Origin: CAYSLC01 sp964431545 | Lineage (GTDB): Bacteria > Desulfobacterota > Desulfobacteria > Desulfobacterales > JAABSP01 | Assembly (NCBI GenBank): GCA_964431545.1 | Contig: CAYSLC010000092.1 | Span: 1 to 20,243, forward strand | Direction of reading: 5' to 3' | DNA: 20,243 nucleotides | Part shown: piece after piece, positions 8,091-14,903 of the stretch | Numbering within the stretch: the first letter of the stretch is position 1 | How the letters are laid out: every line of letters begins with the position of its first letter | The notes under the pieces: model-generated | Told to the model about the DNA's origin: nothing | The model's input: only the letters and a program-made list of their open reading frames with translations | The model's database searches: none | Position numbers and translations under genes: made by a program

Positions 8091-8127
8091 AAAAAAAGGC
8101 GGCGCCGGCCGAAAGGACCGGCGCCGC
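8091..8127 (-). terminator. Intrinsic terminator of the ECF sigma envelope operon
   Basis: Read on the minus strand, GCGGCGCCGG (8127-8118) pairs perfectly with CCGGCGCCGC (8108-8099). The stem extends by two more G-C pairs past a single-base bulge to a four-base loop, and is followed directly by a run of seven T (8097-8091). It starts 8 bp after the lipoprotein stop and there is no T-run on the other side, so it acts for minus-strand transcripts only. Confidence 0.9.
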
Positions 8128-8135
8128 GGACCGGG

Positions 8136-8648
8136 TCAGGGTTCGGTGTGGCTGAACTCCAGGAAAAGGTTGAGGTCGGTGATCCATTCCTCCGGGGAGA
8201 CATGGAACTCGGCGGTCTCGGCATAGTAGACGTAGTAGAGGTCGTCCACCGCGTCATACTCCTCCAGGTAGGCGGAGAGAAAGTAGGTGCCCGGCGGCAC
8301 GCAGTCGAAGAGGTACGCCCCGGATGTGCCGGTGGCCCAGTCCTCGTACGGATGGCCGTCGAACTCGTGGAGGGTGACGATGATGTCGTGGTTCTCCTCG
8401 TCATAGTAGGTGGGCTCGCCGGTATGGTCATAGAAGGGGTAGTAGGCGGTTCCCTCCACGGTGGCGGAACAGTCCGGCGGGGTGTAGGGGGGGTAATCGT
8501 CGTCGCTCCCGCCGTCCCCGCCGCAGCCGGCGGCCGAAAGGGCCAGCACCAGGAGCAGGGCCAGGAAAGGGACGGTCCGGGAGCGCCGGGCCGTCCCCTC
8601 GGTGACACGGCTTCGGAACCTGCGCGGGGCCCTCAATTGCGGACCCAT
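8136..8648 (-). CDS. Lipoprotein with carboxypeptidase-regulatory/Cna-B-like beta-sandwich domain
   Basis: 170 residues from the ATG at 8648, preceded by GGAGGAG six bases upstream; the frame extends further up but without a comparable site. After an unusually long basic n-region there is a hydrophobic stretch (FLALLLVLALSAAGC) with a clear lipobox, Cys42 being the lipidated residue, so it should be exported and anchored to a membrane. The mature part begins with a Gly/Asp/Pro linker and continues as one domain very rich in Tyr, Asp and Glu. The pattern VEGTAYYP ... GAYLFDCVPPGTYFLSAYLE is typical of transthyretin-like or Cna-B-like sandwich domains. The start overlaps the preceding gene by 16 bp. 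It is the last gene of the ECF operon. Exact function is unknown. Confidence 0.75.
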   Translation of the reverse strand: MGPQLRAPRRFRSRVTEGTARRSRTVPFLALLLVLALSAAGCGGDGGSDDDYPPYTPPDCSATVEGTAYYPFYDHTGEPTYYDEENHDIIVTLHEFDGHPYEDWATGTSGAYLFDCVPPGTYFLSAYLEEYDAVDDLYYVYYAETAEFHVSPEEWITDLNLFLEFSHTEP

Positions 8649-9076
8649 ACGCGCTCCTCCGACCAGTAACCGGGCTCCTTGACCACGCTCACCCATCCGC
8701 CGGGGACCCAGCGGTGGCGGCTGTCGAAGTGGCCGGGGTTCCAGACCTTCTCATGGACCGGCGGAACCCACGTCCGGCGGCTCTCCCAGTGTCCCCGGCT
8801 CGGCGGACAGGGGGCTCTCCGGTGGCTCCTGTAATACCGGGGCGGGGGGGCGCAGGTTCCCCTGCCGTGGACGATCACCCTGCCGCCCCCGGCGTAGGGG
8901 GCATGGTACCGGTGGGCCCTGTGTCCGTGGATGAGGGCGTGCCCCAGGATGGCGGCGCCCACGCCGATGGCGACCCCCTCCCACCGGTGGCGCTGTTTGG
9001 CCCCCGCCCCCGCCGGAGGCGCGGCCAGGGCCAGGCAGAGCAGCGCCGCCGTCGTGATGATGATCCCTTTTTTCAT
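8633..9076 (-). CDS. Exported aromatic-repeat protein (YXWGXW-like)
   Basis: 147 residues from the ATG at 9076, which has an AAGGAGGA site at good spacing; a longer in-frame extension would run through the DUF3106 gene and is rejected. An N-terminal signal peptide (MKKGIIITTAALLCLALAAP...AGA) is followed by a short apolar Gly-rich segment (GVAIGVGAAILGHALI, about 34-49) and a His/Tyr/Arg-rich region. The last 50 residues hold three copies of a G-(H/Y)-(W/F) ... W-V unit at about 96-105, 115-124 and 136-145 (GHWESRRTWVPP, GHFDSRHRWVPG, GYWSEERVWVRN). Such Trp/Pro-rich repeats occur in small envelope proteins of Gram-negative bacteria. The biochemical role is unknown. It lies 20 bp after the DUF3106 gene and overlaps the lipoprotein gene. 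Confidence 0.75.
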   Translation of the reverse strand: MKKGIIITTAALLCLALAAPPAGAGAKQRHRWEGVAIGVGAAILGHALIHGHRAHRYHAPYAGGGRVIVHGRGTCAPPPRYYRSHRRAPCPPSRGHWESRRTWVPPVHEKVWNPGHFDSRHRWVPGGWVSVVKEPGYWSEERVWVRN

Positions 9077-9096
9077 GATGATCCTCCTTTCTTTCG

Positions 9097-9555
9097 TCAA
9101 TCCCGGAACCGGCGCCGGATCCGCTCCCGCTCCTCCGGGGACAAGGTTTCCCATCGTTGGAAGTTGTCCAGGATCCGGCGCCGTTCGGCCGGCTCCAGTC
9201 GTTGCCACTGCCGGAACCGCCGCTGGTAGAGGCGCCGGTCCGATTCGGGCATCCGGTTCAATCGATCCATCCGGTCCCGCAGGACCCGGCGTTCTTCGGG
9301 CGGCATGGACCGGTACTCCCGGTATCTTTGTTTCAGCCGTCGTTTCTCGCCGGGGGAGAGTTCCTCCCACCGGTCGGGATCTTCCCCGGCGGCCAGGGCC
9401 CGGACAAGGGCGTGATCTCCTGGGCTTGCCGGAAGAGCCTCCCGGGCCGCGGCCGGTTCGGCCCCGGCAAGGATCAGGAGGCCGGCGGCCAAAAGGAGCG
9501 TCCACGGCCCGAGCCCCCCCGGACCGGTGCGACGGCCGCGTCCGATCTTACGCAT
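9097..9555 (-). CDS. DUF3106 exported repeat protein
   Basis: 152 residues. After a twin-Arg-like basic start (RGRR) and a hydrophobic signal segment (about 17-37, ending AEPAAA) the protein is a highly charged helix made of an 18-residue repeat. Units begin at about 64, 82, 100, 118 and 136, each with a (L/M)-x-P-x-(E/D)-(E/R) core such as ELSPGEKRR, SMPPEERRV, RMPESDRRL, RLEPAERRR and TLSPEERER. This is the DUF3106 pattern, a family commonly found beside ECF sigma/anti-sigma genes in proteobacteria; its function is not established. The ATG overlaps the end of the anti-sigma gene by 8 bp. A periplasmic sensor, chaperone or buffer role for the sigma system is possible (inference). Confidence 0.8.
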   Translation of the reverse strand: MRKIGRGRRTGPGGLGPWTLLLAAGLLILAGAEPAAAREALPASPGDHALVRALAAGEDPDRWEELSPGEKRRLKQRYREYRSMPPEERRVLRDRMDRLNRMPESDRRLYQRRFRQWQRLEPAERRRILDNFQRWETLSPEERERIRRRFRD

Positions 9556-10132
9556 GGCCCGTCCCCCCCGGCCGCCTGCGGCGGACCTGATCGTGTCCCG
9601 GCCGGTGGGAGCGGCTCTCGCCGGCCTGGTCCACCCGCCGGACCAGCTGCTGGAGGTGGTCCATCTCCTTGAGGAGTTCGAGATTCCGGAGAAGGTCGTA
9701 CTCCGCGATGATCTCCTTCTCCTCCGGCTCCGCCGGATTTGTGGCGGTGATTCCGGGGCCGCGGACGGCCGGGGCCTCGGGGGCCGGGGATCGGCCGGTC
9801 ATCCAGAAGAGAGCCAGGACCAGGGAGGCCGCCGCCAGGACCGGAACGAGCCGGAGGCGCCCCGGGTGGGACGGAAATCGCCCCCGGCGCCGTTTCCCGG
9901 GCGCATGTTGCTCGGTCAGGCTCCGAACCAGCCGGCGGGTGTCGGCCCGGGTGGGGGCCGGCGGCCGGTCCCATTCCCGGATACGCCCCACCATGGCCAG
10001 GAGCCGGTCCCGTTCGGCCCGGCAGGGACCGCACCCGGCCAGATGCGCGGCCAGGGGCGCTCGCCGTTCCGGGGGCAGCTCCCCATGGATGTCGAGCAGG
10101 ATCGCCTCTTGAAATCGGTTGCAGTTCTTCAT
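9548..10132 (-). CDS. Zinc-finger anti-sigma factor
   Basis: 194 residues from the ATG at 10132. The N-terminal cytoplasmic domain carries the ZAS signature His30-x3-Cys34-x2-Cys37 (AAHLAGCGPCRAERD), which in anti-sigma factors binds zinc and clamps the cognate ECF sigma. A single transmembrane helix lies at about 93-111 (LRLVPVLAAASLVLALFWM). The periplasmic part contains an acidic/leucine stretch (EYDLLRNLELLKEMDHLQQL) of the sort seen in anti-sigma proteins next to DUF3106 genes, and a basic tail. An alternative ATG at 10147 in the same frame overlaps the sigma stop as ATGA and adds five residues (MREET). Either way the gene is coupled to the sigma gene upstream and overlaps DUF3106 downstream by 8 bp. 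Confidence 0.85.
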   Translation of the reverse strand: MKNCNRFQEAILLDIHGELPPERRAPLAAHLAGCGPCRAERDRLLAMVGRIREWDRPPAPTRADTRRLVRSLTEQHAPGKRRRGRFPSHPGRLRLVPVLAAASLVLALFWMTGRSPAPEAPAVRGPGITATNPAEPEEKEIIAEYDLLRNLELLKEMDHLQQLVRRVDQAGESRSHRPGHDQVRRRRPGGTGHA

Positions 10133-10143
10133 GGTCTCTTCCC

Positions 10144-10833
10144 TCATGATTCGTTCCATTCCTTCAGTTCCTCCCGCAAGGTCCGCGTGGCCCGGAAAAG
10201 GTGGGACTTGACCGTCCCTTCGCCGAGCCCCAGGGTGTCGGCGATCTCGGAGAGCTTCATCTCCTCGAAGACCTTGAGGTAGAAGACGACCCGCTGCCGG
10301 TCCGGAAGGGCCGTCAGGGCCTGCCGCGCCCTCCGGGAGAACTCTTTCCCCCAAAGGTTTTTCATCGGGCCGGCCGCCTCCGCGGGGTCGACGTCCGCTT
10401 CCATGGGATCCTCCCGGAAAGCCTCTCCGGGTTCGGCTTCCCGCCGGCCCCGTCCGGGGGGGGCCGGGAACAGCCAGCGCCACCTCCGCTTCCGCCGCCG
10501 GTGGTCGAGGCAGCGGTTGACCGCGATCCGGTGGGCCCAGGTGGAGAAGGCGGCCTCCCCCCGGAAGGCGGGCAGGTTGGCCAGGATCCGCTCGAAGACC
10601 TCCTGGGTCAGCTCCTCCGCCGCATCGGGATCCCCGTCGCACAGGTGGTGGACCAGCCGGTGGATCCGGCCATGGTGCCGGCGGACCAGTGCCTCCGCGG
10701 CCCCCCGGTCCCCCCGGCGGATCCGATCCACCAGGGTCCCGTCGGGGACGTCCGCCGGGTCCGCTGGGGGGTCCGGGGGCCCCTGGGTCGGGTCTCCGAA
10801 GAGGGCCGCCTCCTCCCGGCCGGCCGATTTCAC
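10144..10833 (-). CDS. ECF-family RNA polymerase sigma factor
   Basis: 229 residues if the GTG at 10833 is used. Region 2 spans about 47-112 (EALVRRHHGRIHRLVHHL, then AAEELTQEVFERI, AFSTWAHRIAVNRCLDHRRR) and region 4 about 166-222 (ALTALPDRQRVVFYLK, then the helix-turn-helix LSEIADTLGLGEGTVKSHLF). Regions 1.1, 1.2 and 3 are absent, as in ECF factors. The linker between regions 2 and 4 is rather long and Pro/Arg-rich. The start is uncertain: GTGs at 10833 and 10857 and one just before DRIRRGD are all in frame, and none has a strong ribosome site; a longer extension would overlap the preceding gene. It is followed after 11 bp (or an ATGA overlap) by its zinc-finger anti-sigma factor. Confidence 0.85.
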   Translation of the reverse strand: MKSAGREEAALFGDPTQGPPDPPADPADVPDGTLVDRIRRGDRGAAEALVRRHHGRIHRLVHHLCDGDPDAAEELTQEVFERILANLPAFRGEAAFSTWAHRIAVNRCLDHRRRKRRWRWLFPAPPGRGRREAEPGEAFREDPMEADVDPAEAAGPMKNLWGKEFSRRARQALTALPDRQRVVFYLKVFEEMKLSEIADTLGLGEGTVKSHLFRATRTLREELKEWNES

Positions 10834-10894
10834 CGGCGCCGACCCGGCGGTGAACACGGGTTCGCGTCCATGGGAAGGCCGGGGGAAGGCCGGA

Positions 10895-11320
10895 TCATCG
10901 CCGCCTCGGGTGGTACCGAAAGGGGGAGGATCGATCCACCGGATCGGAACCGTGCCCCGGGCGGTTGCGGCGGAGGTCCCGCCGGCGGTGGGGGCTCCGG
11001 TGTTCGTTGCGGCCGGATCGGAAAATGTGGCGGCTCGCCCCCTGCTGCATCCGCCGGAGTTCGGACCGTTCCAGCCGGTCGATGCGGCCGTCGGACTTGG
11101 CCCGTTCCGTGGCCACCCGGATCCGCCACTGTTCGTCCCGCAGGTGGATGTACTCGCGGTTGGTGATCCGGCCCATGCGGCGGCCGGTCTCGATGCGCTC
11201 CCGCTGCTCCTTGCGCCGAAGGGAGAATTCATCCCCGCCCGCGGCCGGCCCCGGCGAAAGCAGGACCGCCAGGGCGGTGGACAAGATGGCCGCCGGAATT
11301 TTTCGATGATGTCGATTCAT
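10895..11320 (-). CDS. Small basic exported protein of unknown function
   Basis: 141 residues with a signal peptide (KIPAAILSTALAVLLSPGPAAGG). The mature part is Arg/Glu-rich and helical: RIETGRRMGRITNREYIHLR, then a DGRIDRLERSELRRM segment and ASRHIF. I recall similar short secreted or periplasmic proteins with the scheme 'R-x-G-x-(L/I)-T-x-R-E ... D-G-x-(L/I) ... L-x-R-M ... S-(R/K)-x-I', annotated only as hypothetical. The last 35 or so residues (NEHRSPHRRRDLRRNRP onwards) are low-complexity and may be an extension peculiar to this copy. The start has a GGAGAAAGGGAA ribosome region. It is the first gene of the ECF operon, 61 bp before the earliest credible sigma start and about 28 bases after the predicted promoter. 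Confidence 0.7.
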   Translation of the reverse strand: MNRHHRKIPAAILSTALAVLLSPGPAAGGDEFSLRRKEQRERIETGRRMGRITNREYIHLRDEQWRIRVATERAKSDGRIDRLERSELRRMQQGASRHIFRSGRNEHRSPHRRRDLRRNRPGHGSDPVDRSSPFRYHPRRR

Positions 11321-11354
11321 ACGGTTCCCTTTCTCCTTCCTGTTTACCCCCTTG

Positions 11355-11380
11355 GACGGCGGTGCGGAGAAAAGGTTTAC
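11355..11380 (-). promoter_or_regulatory. Candidate ECF-type promoter of the sigma/anti-sigma operon
   Basis: On the minus strand GTAAACC (11380-11374) is separated by 15 bases from CGTC (11358-11355), the AAC/CGTC arrangement typical of ECF-recognised promoters. It lies about 35-60 bp upstream of the first gene of the operon encoding an ECF sigma factor, which is where an autoregulated promoter is expected. The match is short, so it could be fortuitous. Confidence 0.4.
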
Positions 11381-11422
11381 AGGGGAGGGAAAAAAAACGA
11401 CGTTTGGGAGGGCGAGGGGTGG

Positions 11423-11450
11423 GCGAGCCCGCCGATGGCGGCGGGCTCGC
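11423..11450 (-). terminator. Hairpin downstream of glnA, probable terminator
   Basis: A perfect 12-bp inverted repeat (gcgagcccgccg at 11423-11434 with its complement at 11439-11450) encloses a four-base loop, starting 24 bp after the glnA stop. No T-run adjoins it on the minus strand; the first one (eight T, 11397-11390) is about 25 bases further on. It may terminate or stabilise the glnA transcript and insulate the ECF promoter just downstream. Confidence 0.6.
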
Positions 11451-11473
11451 GGGTTCGGGCCGGGGGAGGGCGG

Positions 11474-12886
11474 TTAGATATCGAAGTAGAGGAAGAACTC
11501 ATGGGGATGAGGCCGCAGCTTCACCTCGTTCACCTCGTTCTCCGTCTTGTACTCGACCCATTTTTCGATCACGTCGGGGGTGAAGACGTCGCCCTTGGCC
11601 AGAAACTCCTTGTCTTCGTCCAGGGCCGCCAGGGCCTCGTCCAGGGAGCCGGGGGCCGACGGGATCTTGGCCAGCTCCTCGGGGGGCAGGCCGTAGATGT
11701 CCTTGTCCAGGGGCTCGCCCGGATCGATCTTGTTCTCGATGCCGTCGATGGCGGCCATGAGCATGGCGGAGAAGGCCATGTAGCCGTTGCAGGAGGGGTC
11801 CGGGGTCCGGAACTCGATCCGCTTCGCCTTGGGGGAGGCCGAGTACATGGGGATCCGGACCGCCGCGCTCCGGTTCCGGCTGGAGTAGGCCAGGTTGACC
11901 GGGGCCTCGAATCCGGGCACCAGCCGCTTGTAGGAGTTGGTGGTGGGATTGGTGAAGGCGCACAGGGCCTTACAGTGCTTGAGGATGCCGCCGATGGCGT
12001 AGAGCGCTTCCTGGGAGACGCCGGCGTACTTGTCTCCGGCGAACAGGGGCTTGTTCTCCTTCCAGATGCTGATGTGGGTGTGCATGCCGGTGCCGTTGTC
12101 CTGGAAGATCGGCTTGGGCATGAAGGTGACGGTATGGCCGTGGCGGTAGGCGACGTTTTTGAGGACGTATTTGAACCAGACCAGCTGGTCCCCCATCTCC
12201 AGCAGGGGCTTGAACCGCATGTCGATCTCCGCCTGGCCCGCCGTGGCCACCTCGTGGTGCTGGCACTCCACGTCGATGCCCAGGGCCTCCAGGGTGAGGA
12301 CCATCTCGGTGCGGATGTCCTGGAACTTGTCCATGGGCGGGACGGGGAAGTACCCTTCCTTGTGGCGGGGTTTGTACCCCTGGTTGGGAATCTCCTCGCG
12401 GCCGGTGTTCCAGACGCCCTCGTTGGAATCGATGAAGTAGAAGGCGCTGTTGCGCGATGACTCGAACCGGATGTCGTCGAAGATGAAGAACTCCGCCTCG
12501 GGGCCGAAGAAGGCCGTGTCGCCGATGCCGGTGCTCTTGAGGTAGGCCTCCGCCTTCTGGGCGATGTGGCGCGGGTCCCGGCTGTAGGGCTCCCGGGTGA
12601 TGGGATCGACGATGTTGCCGATCATGACCAGGGTGGGGGCCTTGTAGAAGGGGTCCATCTTGGCGGTGGCCGGGTCCGGCACCACCAGCATGTCGCTGGC
12701 GTTGATGGGCTGCCACCCCCGGATGCTCGATCCGTCGAAGCCGAAGCCGTCCTCGAAGGTCGATTCATCCAGTTCGCTGATGGGGATGGTGAAGTGCTGC
12801 CAGATGCCGGGGAAGTCCATGAACCTCAGATCGACCACCTTGGCCCCTTTTTCCTTGATCATGTCCAACACTTTCGCAGGTGTCAT
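11474..12886 (-). CDS. glnA: Glutamine synthetase type I
   Basis: 470 residues, full length for GS-I. It condenses ammonia and glutamate with ATP to glutamine in the cytoplasm as a dodecamer. Visible hallmarks are the N-terminal beta-grasp with DGFGFDGSSIRGW, the metal/ATP block FFGPEAEFFIFDD, the ammonia/glutamate loop NGTGMHTHISIW, the GFEAPVNLAYSSRNRSAA(V)RIP segment, EFRTPDPSCNGYMAFSAML, and the adenylylation site with Tyr398 (DIYGLPPEE). The latter marks the GS-I-beta type controlled by GlnE. The ATG follows TAAGGAGG. It is preceded by glnB (102 bp gap with two small hairpins) and amtB, and followed by a hairpin. The sigma-54 promoter upstream of amtB and the PII gene next door imply nitrogen control at both transcript and protein level. 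Confidence 0.97.
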   Translation of the reverse strand: MTPAKVLDMIKEKGAKVVDLRFMDFPGIWQHFTIPISELDESTFEDGFGFDGSSIRGWQPINASDMLVVPDPATAKMDPFYKAPTLVMIGNIVDPITREPYSRDPRHIAQKAEAYLKSTGIGDTAFFGPEAEFFIFDDIRFESSRNSAFYFIDSNEGVWNTGREEIPNQGYKPRHKEGYFPVPPMDKFQDIRTEMVLTLEALGIDVECQHHEVATAGQAEIDMRFKPLLEMGDQLVWFKYVLKNVAYRHGHTVTFMPKPIFQDNGTGMHTHISIWKENKPLFAGDKYAGVSQEALYAIGGILKHCKALCAFTNPTTNSYKRLVPGFEAPVNLAYSSRNRSAAVRIPMYSASPKAKRIEFRTPDPSCNGYMAFSAMLMAAIDGIENKIDPGEPLDKDIYGLPPEELAKIPSAPGSLDEALAALDEDKEFLAKGDVFTPDVIEKWVEYKTENEVNEVKLRPHPHEFFLYFDI

Positions 12887-12946
12887 ACTCGGATTCCTCC
12901 TTACGGTTTAAAAGTTTTCCTTGGGGTTCTCGCGATACATGGGGCG

Positions 12947-12987
12947 GGCGGCGGTTCGTCGCCGCCGGAACCCGCCGAAGCGCTTCG
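12947..12987 (-). other. Two small inverted repeats between glnB and glnA
   Basis: Directly after the glnB stop is the 12-base perfect palindrome CGAAGCGCTTCG (12976-12987). Next comes a 7-bp stem with a six-base GTTCGT loop (ggcggcg 12947-12953, cgccgcc 12960-12966). Neither is followed by a T-run. They may adjust the glnB/glnA message ratio or partially terminate transcription. Confidence 0.4.
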
Positions 12988-12988
12988 T

Positions 12989-13327
12989 TTAAATGGCGTC
13001 CTTGCCTTTTTCCCCGGTGCGGACGCGGATCGCCTCCTCCACCGGAAGGATGAAGATCTTTCCGTCTCCGAGCTTGCCGGTGTGGGCCGCCTGCTTGATT
13101 TTGTCCACCACCTGTTCCGCCCAGCTCGCCTCCACGACGATCTCCAGCTTGATCTTGGGGATGAAGTCGACCACGTACTCGGCCCCCCGGTAGATCTCCT
13201 TGTGGCCCTTCTGGCGCCCGTACCCCTTGACCTCGGAGATGGTCATTCCCTGGATGCCGATCTCGTTCAATGCCTCCTTTACATCGTCAAGTTTGAAGGG
13301 CTTGATGACTGCTTCGATCTTCTTCAT
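12989..13327 (-). CDS. glnB: Nitrogen regulatory protein PII
   Basis: 112 residues, the canonical PII length. It is a trimeric cytoplasmic sensor of 2-oxoglutarate and ATP/ADP that controls AmtB, GlnE and NtrB. Sequence hallmarks are MKKIEAVIKPFKLDDVKEAL, the T-loop KGYGRQKGHKEIYRGAEY with the uridylylation residue Tyr51, the B-loop TGKLGDGKIF and the C-terminal RVRTGE. The overall sequence is closer to GlnB than to GlnK, although a gene next to amtB often functions as GlnK; the name is therefore a choice. It lies 47 bp downstream of amtB and 102 bp upstream of glnA. Confidence 0.95.
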   Translation of the reverse strand: MKKIEAVIKPFKLDDVKEALNEIGIQGMTISEVKGYGRQKGHKEIYRGAEYVVDFIPKIKLEIVVEASWAEQVVDKIKQAAHTGKLGDGKIFILPVEEAIRVRTGEKGKDAI

Positions 13328-13374
13328 GACGTTGGTCCTCCTTGGATGGTATGGAATAAACTATGATCTATGGA

Positions 13375-14670
13375 TTACAGGATCTCGAAACCGCGTTCGC
13401 CGTGGATGGCGTTGTCGAGCCCTTCGATCTCCGACTCCTCGCTGACCCTAAGTCCGCCGGTGAGCGCCTTGGTCACGAAGATGATCACGATGGTTCCCAC
13501 CCCGGTGTAGGCGATGGTGGCCAGGATGGAGACGAGTTGGATCCCCACCTGTCCCGGATTTCCGTAGAAGAGCCCGACAGCCCCTTCCGTGATGGCCGGC
13601 GTGGCGAAGAGCCCCGTGGCCAGCGCCCCCCAGATGCCGCACATGCCGTGGACCCCGAAGGCGTCCAGGGAGTCGTCGTACCCGAGCTTCTGCTTGAGCA
13701 CCGCCACGCTGTAAAAGCCGAGCAGGCCGGCCACCAGCCCGATGACCAGGGAGGCGGGCATGTTGACGAACCCGGCGGCGGGGGTGATGGCCACGAGTCC
13801 GGCCACGATCCCCGAAGCGAGCCCCAGGACCGTCGGTTTTTTGCTCACCAGCCATTCCGCGAACATCCACGCCAGGGCCGCGGTGGCCGCCGAGGTGTTG
13901 GTGACCAGGAAGGCCGAGGCGGCGACGCCGTCCGCCGCCAGCTCGCTCCCGGCGTTGAAGCCGAACCACCCGAACCAGAGGAGGGCGGCCCCCAGGGCGG
14001 TCAGGGAGATGCTGGAGGGAAACATCGCCTCCTTACCATAGCCGATCCGTTTGCCCAGGACAAGGGAGAGGATGAGCCCGGCGATGCCGGCGTTGATATG
14101 GACCACGGTGCCCCCCGCGAAGTCGAGGGCCCCCATCTCCCCCATCCATCCGCCGCCCCAGACCCAGTGGGCGATGGGGCAGTAGACGAGGGTGACCCAC
14201 AGGAGGGTGAAGAGGATCCACGAGGAGAACTTCATCCGGTCCACCACCGACCCCAGGACCAGGGCCACGGTGATACAGGCGAAGGTCATCTGGAAGAGGA
14301 CGAAGATGAAGGTGGGGATCGTCCCCGACAGGGTGTCGACCCCGATGCCCATCATGAAGACGTGATCGAGCCCGCCCATGATCCCCCCCTTGGTGGGACC
14401 GAAGGCGATGGAGTACCCCCACATGACCCAGATGACGCTGGCCAGGCAGTAGGCCACGATGGTCATGGCGAAGGTGTTCAACAGGTTCTTGTACCGGGAC
14501 ATGCCGCCGTAAAAAAGGGCCAGCCCGGCGGGGGTCATCATCATGACCAGCGCGGTGGAGACGATGATCCAGGCGGTGTCCCCCGAGTTGAGGGCCGCCT
14601 CCTGGGCGAAGGCCGGAGTGAACGGCGCCAGGGAAAAAACCGATGTCAGTGTCAGGACTTTTCGCTTCAT
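13375..14670 (-). CDS. amtB: Ammonium transporter AmtB
   Basis: 431 residues with an N-terminal signal-like segment (KVLTLTSVFSLAPFTPAFA, as in E. coli AmtB) and eleven predicted membrane helices. The conserved pore residues are present: the structural Asp183 in LDFAGGTVVH, and the twin histidines His191 (VVHINAGIAG) and His341 (DAFGVHGMCGIWG). The C-terminal cytoplasmic tail (GLRVSEESEIEGLDNAIHGE) is the region that PII docks against. The stretches FYGGMSRYKNLLNTF and LLWFGWFGFNAGSELAADG are typical of the family. GGAGG lies 12 bases before the ATG. The -24/-12 promoter is about 100 bp upstream, and glnB and glnA follow. Confidence 0.96.
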   Translation of the reverse strand: MKRKVLTLTSVFSLAPFTPAFAQEAALNSGDTAWIIVSTALVMMMTPAGLALFYGGMSRYKNLLNTFAMTIVAYCLASVIWVMWGYSIAFGPTKGGIMGGLDHVFMMGIGVDTLSGTIPTFIFVLFQMTFACITVALVLGSVVDRMKFSSWILFTLLWVTLVYCPIAHWVWGGGWMGEMGALDFAGGTVVHINAGIAGLILSLVLGKRIGYGKEAMFPSSISLTALGAALLWFGWFGFNAGSELAADGVAASAFLVTNTSAATAALAWMFAEWLVSKKPTVLGLASGIVAGLVAITPAAGFVNMPASLVIGLVAGLLGFYSVAVLKQKLGYDDSLDAFGVHGMCGIWGALATGLFATPAITEGAVGLFYGNPGQVGIQLVSILATIAYTGVGTIVIIFVTKALTGGLRVSEESEIEGLDNAIHGERGFEIL

Positions 14671-14766
14671 TGGAATGGAAAACCTCCTCTATCTTCGAAA
14701 GGGTTTGTGGAAATACGCTCCATACATGGTGGCCCGGGACCGTTTCCTGTTCAGGAGGATAACTAA

Positions 14767-14781
14767 GCAATCGGTGTGCCA
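14767..14781 (-). promoter_or_regulatory. Sigma-54 (-24/-12) promoter of amtB-glnB-glnA
   Basis: On the minus strand TGGCAC (14781-14776), five bases, then TTGC (14770-14767) followed by T. Exactly ten bases separate the GG and GC dinucleotides, matching the sigma-54 consensus. The start of transcription would lie near 14755, giving a leader of about 85 bases before the amtB ATG. It predicts activation by an NtrC-type enhancer-binding protein under nitrogen limitation. Confidence 0.88.
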
Positions 14782-14862
14782 CAAAGGAGTATCGTCCATA
14801 ACGCCCTAAAAATGCATCGGAAACGACCATGAGAAGTTTTTCTGGAATTGGCCATGCCGCCT

Positions 14863-14903
14863 ACAAAAATGTATTTCCATTCGGAAAAAGCGAACAAAAA
14901 TGT
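14863..14903. repeat. Direct repeats ACAAAAATGT, candidate activator sites
   Basis: ACAAAAATGT occurs at 14863-14872 and again at 14894-14903, exactly 31 bp apart (three helical turns). The copies lie 80-120 bp upstream of the -24 element of the amtB promoter. A one-mismatch copy (ACAAAAGTGT) lies at 15119-15128. The position suits upstream activator sites, but the sequence is not the usual NtrC GCAC/GTGC dyad. Confidence 0.4.

Noticed and set aside
9077..9505. Upstream extension of the aromatic-repeat protein
   Set aside because: It lies in another frame of DUF3106 and would bury a good signal peptide that follows a strong ribosome site.
10133..10642. Upstream extension of the anti-sigma frame
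   Set aside because: It overlaps sigma region 2/4 coding sequence and the extra part is low-complexity; the ZAS domain starts immediately after the ATG at 10132.
10834..11232. Upstream extension of the sigma factor frame
   Set aside because: It is the off-frame shadow of the small exported protein gene, with Ser/Ala/Pro-rich composition.
13363..14766. 467-codon plus-strand frame opposite amtB
   Set aside because: Antisense to a clear AmtB; composition Asp/Gly/His-rich with no fold signature.
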